In this document: positions 58,060 to 64,000 of the stretch, one piece after another
How the letters are laid out: every line of letters begins with the position of its first letter
How positions within the stretch are numbered: the stretch's first letter is position 1
NCBI GenBank assembly: GCA_034231615.1
Contig: CM067311.1
Span: 13,591,400-13,655,399 of the forward strand
Reading direction: 5' to 3'
Length of the DNA: 64,000 bases
Source of the DNA: Meghimatium bilineatum
Lineage: Eukaryota > Mollusca > Gastropoda > Stylommatophora > Philomycidae
Notes under the pieces: model-generated
What the model saw: the letters and a program-made list of their open reading frames with translations, nothing else
Told to the model about the DNA's origin: nothing
Database searches by the model: none
Made by a program: the position numbers and the translations under genes

Positions 58060-58345
58060 GGTGAAGTTGGAGTTGTCAGACTTTGACTATTGTCAGCATG
58101 TGTCTCTTTAAGGTTTCTTTGATTGTCTCCATCCATCTAATTCTTGGTCTTCCTCGTTCCCTGTAGCCCGATCTTCAGCTGTTGTATGCACAAAGTGCTG
58201 GTTGCTTTGGTTACATTCTAATTATGTGACTATACCACCTTGTTTGCTGTCTCTCAATGTAGTCTTGAGATGGTTTTTATTTCTTCTCTGATATCTTCAT
58301 TTCTCCGTTGGTCTCAATGTTTAATATTTTTAACTTTTCTTAAAC
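58060..58345 (-). mobile_element. Degenerate LINE fragment
   Basis: Minus-strand text around RRNEDIREEIKTIS and a GTRKTKN*MDGDNQRNL-like stretch (RPRKRWMDGIxxDL type) suggests a LINE tail. Weak. Confidence 0.4.
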
Positions 58346-58379
58346 ATCTCATTTCACGCAAATGTATTGTTAAAACCAT

Positions 58380-58530
58380 ACCTTGCAAGGTGATTTGGTG
58401 CCACTAGAATGGGCCTGGTTCGATTCCCATTAGTCTCAAGAATTTTCACCCCTTGGGGGAATGTGTGCTAAAAATGTCAATGTGGTACTCTTATGACCCT
58501 GATGGGTGCAGGTTTATAAATAAAATAGAT
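58380..58530 (+). mobile_element. tRNA-derived SINE-like fragment
   Basis: CCTGGTTCGATTCCCATTAG is a strong B box. The end ACTCTTATGACCCTGATGGG plus TGCAGGTTTAT resembles the 3' end of the family 7 LINE (CCCTGAAGGGTTATGGGTTTAT), suggesting a SINE that borrows that LINE tail. Confidence 0.6.
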
Positions 58531-58843
58531 ATTTAATGTAAATAAAATTGTTAAAGATTATATGAAGTACTTTGTCATTTTTTTTAACCTCAATGAATGA
58601 CAGAATTATATCAAAGAATGATTGTCCAGATTTAGAGACATGTCTCAGAAATAAGAGATTTCTTCTACATCAATCGCTCTAATTCTGAAATATTTTTGAG
58701 TCATGACCCCATTTTAGAGAAACAAACTGATCTACGACCCCATTTTACGAAAAAAAGTTACCCTCTACCAGAATACATTAAAACAAGGTCTTGATATAAT
58801 TAGAAGAAAACATACAAAATTATAGCTTTTTGCGTCTTTACAG

Positions 58844-58952
58844 ATGGTCGAAAAGCTGGCCAGTGCAAAATTTCATATGAACAAGGAGACCCTCAAATTA
58901 ATTAAATTGCCAAAATGCATAGTGTCTATGTTTCACGTGATTTCTTTCTTAG
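58844..58952 (+). CDS. Likely internal exon of an unrecognised gene
   Basis: A 109-nt exon after acceptor TTTTTGCGTCTTTACAG. It encodes VEKLASAKFHMNKETLKLIK, then LPKCIVSMFHVISFL, with an amphipathic, protein-like composition. The best donor is TTAG|GCAAGT at 58953, a GC-type site. It leaves phase 1, which fits the next exon exactly (FL + GAA). Product unknown. Confidence 0.5.
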
Positions 58953-58962
58953 GCAAGTTTTA

Positions 58963-59703
58963 TTGGTTGGTTGGTTGGTTGCTGATCCAGCGGTCCATGG
59001 GCTCATGCCCTTTGACCCAATGGTTCTTTTCTTTCCAGAAGGTTGATGTTATCTTTAGGATTTGGGCTAGTCATATATTTATAGATTTCCCTCCCAGTGT
59101 TTCTCATAGCCTTTCTGTTCACCTTATTTTCTTTAGTCACAGATTTCAGCATCATTTTAACTGTGTGCATGGTTGTTTATGTATATGGCTGTTCTTGATG
59201 AGCTCCCATCTTTACTAGTCTGTCTGCCTTGTCATTGCCAGGTGTGTTTGAGTGGCCAGATATCCACTGCATAACAATGTAAGTAGCTGGTTGACATGGT
59301 GATATATTTCCACCAGCTCAGGCTTACAATGTCCATCACATTCTAGTGCTTGAAGAGCGAACATAGAATCTGTGAAAATAACAATGTTTTGAACTTTTGA
59401 TGGAAAGGCATCAAATATGGTCTTCAGGTGGTACAATGCAACTTCTAGTGCTGTTATTTCGGCTTCATAGTTAGAACATATCTCCCCACAGGCATCAAAC
59501 AACTCATCAGATGTTTTGTCTGGAAATTCTATATAGACACCATAACCTGCTTTGATGGTAGTTTTGAAAGCAGACCCATCAGTATAGACATGAATCCATT
59601 GTTCTGGGTATGTGTCTATTGTTTTCTGTGTTGCTTTCATAAGACTTACTGGGTCAGAACTTTTCAGTGCATTATTTCTTAATTGTGTCTTGATTTCCAG
59701 CAA
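58963..59703 (-). mobile_element. I-like LINE with RNase H domain, 3' part
   Basis: A 162-codon frame carries RNase HI: IHVYTDGSAFKTTIKAGYGV (first Asp), NYEAEITALEVALYHLK (Glu) and IVIFTDSMFALQAL (second Asp). The final His/Asp region is degenerate. The 3' end near 58963 (GGTTGGTTGCTGATCCAGCG on plus) recurs at 29997. It lies in the putative intron between the two plus-strand exons. Confidence 0.82.
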
Positions 59704-59871
59704 TTTAAAACCTGCATGTGGTGATAAACATTTTTCTACTCTTTGCAGTCTTTGTCTCTTGTCTGGGAGGTGATAGCTGCTTTTTATTTCATCGACATGG
59801 CTCAGAACTGACTTTTGTTTTATTCTGTGGTTTGGTTGCCAGTTTTTTACAAGTTGTTTCTACAAATGTAG

Positions 59872-60011
59872 AACCCCTTGAGATGTGGAGAGATATGGCT
59901 TCAATGGAGGCTTATGAAAGAAGCAAAAAAATGAACAAAGACCACCCAAACAAACAAGCCAGTTTTATTAAGATGTTGCTTTATCAATTTTTACTTGGAG
60001 GCTTTGAATGA
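59872..60011 (+). CDS. Likely terminal exon of an unrecognised gene
   Basis: After acceptor GTTTCTACAAATGTAG the exon enters in phase 1 and encodes PLEMWRDMASMEAYERSKKM, NKDHPNKQASF and IKMLLYQFLLGGFE, then TGA at 60009. Together with 58844-58952 it reads through one clean C-terminal segment of 81 residues. No repeat resemblance. No canonical AATAAA is seen close downstream. Function unknown. Confidence 0.5.
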
Positions 60012-60339
60012 TAGTTTAAACAAGAAAACATGATCAGCCTTTTGATATAAATGTTGAAAATGTTTTGTGTATTGTAATTTCAAGGTTTTCTTGTTTACAC
60101 ATCATAACACCCTAGTTTTAGTGATAGTTCGTCGTGTCTAAGTGGACCATTCTAAAAACGTGTTTTACGTAAGTACATTTTTAGATAAATTTAAACAAGA
60201 TTAAATGTGAAAGTAGATAGGCATTCAAAATAGACCCAAAAAATTTCCAAATATTTCATTTTTTTGCATTCTTTCTCAAAATCTATTGGTAGAATGTAGT
60301 CTGATTCATCTTAATCATGAGCCAGATATTTAAAATGGC

Positions 60340-61228
60340 AACCCTGTGAAAGAGATGACAGCCATGTGAAATAGATAGAAACCCTGTGAAAGAGAGAGAA
60401 ACCTCATGAAAGAGATAGAAACCTCATGAAAGAGATAGAAACCCAGTGAAAGAGATAGAAACCCATGAAAGAGATAGAAACCCTGTGAAAGAGATATAAA
60501 CCTCATGAATGAGATAGAAACCTCGTGAAAGATATAGAAACCTCGTGAAAGAGATAGAAACCCTGTGGAAGAGATAGAAACACTCTGGAAGAGATAGAAA
60601 CCGCATGAAAGAGATAGCAACCCTGTGAAAGAGATAGAAACCTCGTGAAAGAGATAGAAACCTCATGGAAGAAACCCTGTGGAAGAGATAGAAACCCTGT
60701 GGAAGAGATAGAAACCTCGTGAAAGAGAAAGAAACCTAGTGAAAGAGATAGAAACCGCATGAAAGAGATAGCAACCCTGTGGAAGAGATAGAAACCTCGT
60801 GAAAGAGATAGAAACCTCATGGAAGAAACCCTGTGGAAGAGATAGAAACCCTGTGGAAGAGATAGAAACCTAGTGAAAGAGATAGAAACCCTGTGGAAGA
60901 GATAGAAACCTCGTGAAAGAGAAAGAAACCTAGTGAAAGAGATAGAAACCACGTGAAAGAGATAGAAACCCTGTGGAAGAGATAGAAACCTTGTGAAAGA
61001 GATAGAAACCCTGTGGAAGAGATAGAAACCCTGTGGAAGAGATAGAAACCTTGTGAAAGAGATAGAAACCTAGTGAAAGAGATAGAAACCTAGTGAAAGA
61101 GATAGAAACCCTGTGGAAGAGATAGAAACCTAGTGAAAGAGATAGAAACCCTGTGGAAGAGATAGAAACCATGTGAAAGAGATAGAAACCTTGTGAAAGA
61201 GATAGAAACCCTGTGAAAGAGATAGAAG
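60340..61228. repeat. 21-bp minisatellite, about 42 units
   Basis: Units of GAAAGAGATAGAAACCCTGT plus G, with CCTCGTG, CCTAGTG and CCTTGTG variants, GGAAGA/GAAAGA alternation and a few shortened units. The period of seven codons keeps minus-strand frames open as FLSLSRGFYLFHRVS-like text, a composition artefact. It ends where a LINE fragment begins. Confidence 0.96.
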
Positions 61229-61360
61229 ATGGAGATCCGTTGCAGTCAACGCTTGAAAATTAGACTTGAAATAGCCACGGCTGCAATGCCCAGATTAAAT
61301 ACCATATGGGAGAGCAGAATAAGTACATCAGTGAAGATACGCCTGGATACCATTGTATGC
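61229..61360 (+). mobile_element. LINE fragments adjoining the 21-bp array
   Basis: IRLEIATAAMPRLNTIWESR is a post-RT LINE motif (xxLAxxAMxxLxxIWKS). GGAGATCCGTTGCAGTCAAC at the array edge resembles the family 6 tail. From 61360 to 61900 the sequence is GC-richer and unassigned. Confidence 0.6.
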
Positions 61361-61930
61361 CATGTGTTCCATTATAGGTCATGTCGTGGTGCGAGACTCG
61401 GAATTGGGCGAGGGGTTCACGCTGTCTGTGAACCACGGCTAAGAAGACGAAAGCGCCATGGTCCAACTCTTCTCGTGGATAAGAAAAGGTTCAGCATCCG
61501 GTGGGCATAGGCACAGAACGTCGAATTACACGAGGCAGGTTCACAGACGGCGGAACACCTCGCACGAGATAGACGTGAAGGACAATCGTCTTGGCGAAGA
61601 GTCGCTACACACCCACGTGACTGTCGACAGATAGGCAGGCTGTCACGGGCTAGGGAAGCCTACTACCCGAATTAAAGGCATGACAAAAACGTATGTGCTG
61701 GGCCTCGGATGTCTAGACCACAAAGTGAGCCAATCGAGGTACAAATAACAGTGGAACTTGTGGCACAACGTACTTCGCTCTCGTCGGCGGAAATCTCACG
61801 ATTTATTCGAAAATCGAATAATAGTGGAAAAATTAGAGGCAACAGTGATGTGGTTATATAGAGGAAAGTGTTGAAAAGACATAGAGGATTTATTTAAATG
61901 TAGTTGGATTATCCCATATGTATTCCATCC
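61360..61930. other. GC-richer segment, unassigned
   Basis: CpG-containing DNA with many CGA/CACGA words and no convincing frame. Probably a decayed mobile element, family unknown. Confidence 0.35.
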
Positions 61931-61987
61931 TTCTCAACAAAGCGATACGTGCCAGCCGAGAGTATCATTCATAGCACGTAATTATGC
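61931..61987 (-). mobile_element. SINE-D fragment
   Basis: TTCTCAACAAAGCGATACGT then CCAGCCGAGAGTATCATTCA is the complement of the SINE-D body. Confidence 0.6.
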
Positions 61988-62288
61988 AGCTTTAAGCTAA
62001 AATTGCTATAATTCATAAGTTAGTATGTTAATGAGTTTGCCTCTATTTTGGAGAGGCGTGACCCTTTCAACCGGCGGACAAAGTCCAATTAGGCTATATC
62101 AGGACACAAGCTATAATTCACGGGGGATTTCCGCCATCTTTGTTAGCATATTCTTTCCCGTGTCCTTGAGTGATGGGCGTGCCGAGGGGGTTGCGATCGC
62201 ACCGGGCATCAAAATGCCCCTCAAAATAATGAAAACATTGAAATGGGATTTAAGTGTCTTTGCCATGCCAAAGTTGATGCCCCGCAAC

Positions 62289-62462
62289 CAGTGGCGTAAC
62301 GAGAGGGGGCGGAGGTGCGGAACGCTCCACGCGGCACCATCGGGAGGGCGAAAAATGTATTTTCTTCCATGCTTTCACAATCACTGCCATATTTTTTTAA
62401 TGTCACAAGGGCGGAAAATTATGATTCCGCCCCGGGCGCCATTGACCCACGCTACGTCACTG
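62289..62462. mobile_element. hAT-type MITE, 174 bp
   Basis: CAGTGGCGTAACG at the left, CGCTACGTCACTG at the right, and a body nearly identical to 40325-40499 (GGGGGCGGAGGTGCGGA, CACAAGGGCGGAAAATTATG). No clear 8-bp duplication. Confidence 0.82.
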
Positions 62463-62514
62463 TTGGCGAACTTGAAGTATTCTTTAACCTGAGCTATTTT
62501 ATGTCTTGTTTTAA

Positions 62515-62841
62515 TGCTCGGTAGATCTAGGAGAAACCTCATGGTCACGATATGTGTATCTCTTGTATAGGACAGCTCTCATGGCCTCGTTTTGATCTCT
62601 CTCCAATCTATCCACCTGTGTTTGCGACAGTGTAAGTAAACCTAAACCACAGTCCAACACAGATACTATCACTGCCTGCATTATCTGAAAGTGGATTCGC
62701 TGCGGTACCTCTGCAGATGCCATGATTCTGACAACTGACACCCTTCCCAGCTTTCTGTATGACATTGTCCATATGTTTCGCGAAAGATAGACTTCTATCA
62801 AAAGTGATGCCTAGATATTTCATAGTCTGCTCCCTGTCAAT
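62515..62841 (-). mobile_element. LINE RT, part after the palm (outer element)
   Basis: EQTMKYLGITFDRSLSFAKH and MDNVIQKAGKGVS are the YLGxxxDxxLxWxxHI segment after RT motif C. It is continuous with 63205-63450 once the inserted LINE is removed. Confidence 0.8.
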
Positions 62842-63193
62842 CAGTTAGTCGCTGGATCATTGGCATAGCACTCCGGACAAGTCGATAGATGCTCAGATCT
62901 CCTCTTGAGTATATCAGCCATTACACGTTGACTGAGGTCACAGTACGCCGTTGATTGACCATCATTCTTTCTCGTCCACGAAACCGCTCCTTTCTAGCAA
63001 ACTCACATTTCGAACCTAGCTCCTTTATTTTAGTAATGGAACAAGAGTCATTGTCACTTATACAGTCATTTGTTCGTGTTTTTTCTCGTAGGGCGTTCAA
63101 AATGTCTGTCCGATTCGTCGTTTCACCAACAGCCGTAGTAGCCGCTTGTGCGGCCAACATATCTGCTCTCTCATTTCCCTGGACTCCCGCATG
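62842..63193 (-). mobile_element. 5'-truncated I-like LINE inserted with 11-bp target duplication
   Basis: Flanked by TCCCTGTCAAT at 62831-62841 and 63194-63204. On the minus strand it begins in the RNase H end (GNERADMLAAQAATTAVGET), continues through KCEFARKERFRGRERMMVNQ and ends at CCAGCGACTAACTGA. Related 3' pieces are at 15257 and 43310. Confidence 0.88.
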
Positions 63194-63204
63194 TCCCTGT
63201 CAAT

Positions 63205-63450
63205 GTTGATGCCCATGCATGTTGCTGCTGGTAATGTGTCTGACACCATGTTGTTGTTCAGCGAGAACCAGACGATCTTTGCCTTGCTGGGATTGATGAC
63301 TGTGTTGTAGTCAGTGCACCAGAGCGACAAACGTTCTAGATTACTCTGGACGCCATCAATCATGTCTCGTTTGTTTCTGCCGTGCTTGTACAGCAGGAGG
63401 TCGTCCGCACTATAACCTTCTAATCTGTAGGAGTGTTTGACATCGAACAC
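63205..63450 (-). mobile_element. LINE RT with ADD motif (outer element)
   Basis: YSADDLLLYKHGRNKRDMID carries the catalytic A-D-D. NLERLSLWCTDYNTVINPSK and AKIVWFSLNN follow (W...NxxKTxxxxF type). It joins 62830 through MGINIDREQTMKYLG. Confidence 0.82.
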
Positions 63451-63539
63451 AGAAGAAAAAGGAGCTCATGATTTGAATTTTCTTTGTTGATTGTTCTTCG
63501 CAAAGCTTCTTTCGAGCGACCTTTTTCTTTTGCACTTAT

Positions 63540-63835
63540 GCAATCTGGGCAACAAGAACCACTGTTGACAATCGTAAAACGTCGCAAATTCCGATGGTAC
63601 GGCACATGATGAGACATTCCTCGATGACAAAAGATTTTCTTGTAGGTACGGTGGAGGACGTAATAAGACGTGGTGGAAAGAATGAGCCATTTCTGGAGAA
63701 CATTAAAGAATGAACAGGGTTTGAAGTTTCCACAATCATCAGGATGGTAGAGGATATAGATGCGTGGAAATCTTTCTGCACCAAATGTCTCATTGTGACA
63801 CCCCTACGACTCTGACGGGTTATAGGTTTATTATT
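63540..63835 (+). mobile_element. LINE tail fragment (family 7)
   Basis: Frame-broken text SGQQEPLLTIVKRRKFRWYG, DFLVGTVEDVIRRGGKNEPF and WKSFCTKCLIVTPLRL, ending near TCTGACGGGTTATAGGTTTA and a TTATTA run. Confidence 0.72.
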
Positions 63836-64000
63836 ATTAATTTAATTGCTATTATTATTATTAAATTATAACGAAAATTTAACAATAAATGGGCGTTGAC
63901 TGATATTATAATTAAAACTATTTAATGAGTAAACCACAAACTTTGTTAGGTCATCGGAAAATACAAATCTTAGTTTCACTTATCAAACACTGTATTTTTA

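Noticed and set aside
60330-61172. Phe/Ser/Leu-rich repeat proteins on the minus strand
   Set aside because: All derive from the 21-bp array; several overlapping frames are equally open.

Overview
This window is eukaryotic, intron-rich, AT-rich animal DNA. It has long introns with GT/AG borders, dense LINE and SINE debris, DNA-transposon remnants and many minisatellites. Nothing prokaryotic is present. The mix of tRNA-headed SINEs, jockey/CR1/I-like LINE tails, and mariner, hAT and pogo relics suits an invertebrate. A gastropod mollusc is my guess, but I cannot establish the species from sequence alone.

The one gene I can name is on the minus strand. Nine exons between 32565 (start codon) and 2065 splice in perfect phase into 697 codons of INCENP, the inner centromere scaffold of the chromosomal passenger complex. 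The N-terminal CEN helix region, the MPKTPS motif, a PxVxL motif and the charged single-alpha-helix region are all visible. The rest of the helix and the Aurora-binding IN-box lie beyond base 1. Everything from about 1 to 32.4 kb is INCENP intron filled with repeats. These include a 1.5-kb 41/43-bp minisatellite, several LINE families, SINEs, a pogo-type transposase relic, and a 1,992-bp TA-flanked transposon nested in a LINE.

From 33 to 46 kb the sequence is a mosaic of nested LINEs, a hAT transposase relic with a hAT-type MITE, a mariner relic and SINE copies. From 46 to 49 kb it is mostly unique AT-rich DNA with two GC-richer stretches. From 48.9 to 51.1 kb there is a composite ~0.5-kb tandem repeat with a conserved hairpin. 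From 51 to 55 kb there are 20-bp and 33-bp minisatellites and more LINE/SINE pieces.

At 57.8-60.0 kb, plus strand, two phase-compatible exons end in a stop codon, and a possible upstream exon has a SINE inserted at its acceptor. They may be the 3' end of an unrecognised gene. From 60.3 to 61.2 kb is a 21-bp minisatellite. From 62 to 64 kb are nested LINEs with an exact target duplication and a second hAT-type MITE.

I found no gene cluster or obviously new system. The most informative observations are the reconstructed INCENP gene, the TA transposon defined by its empty sites, the short SINE family with target duplications, and the composite repeat at 49-51 kb.
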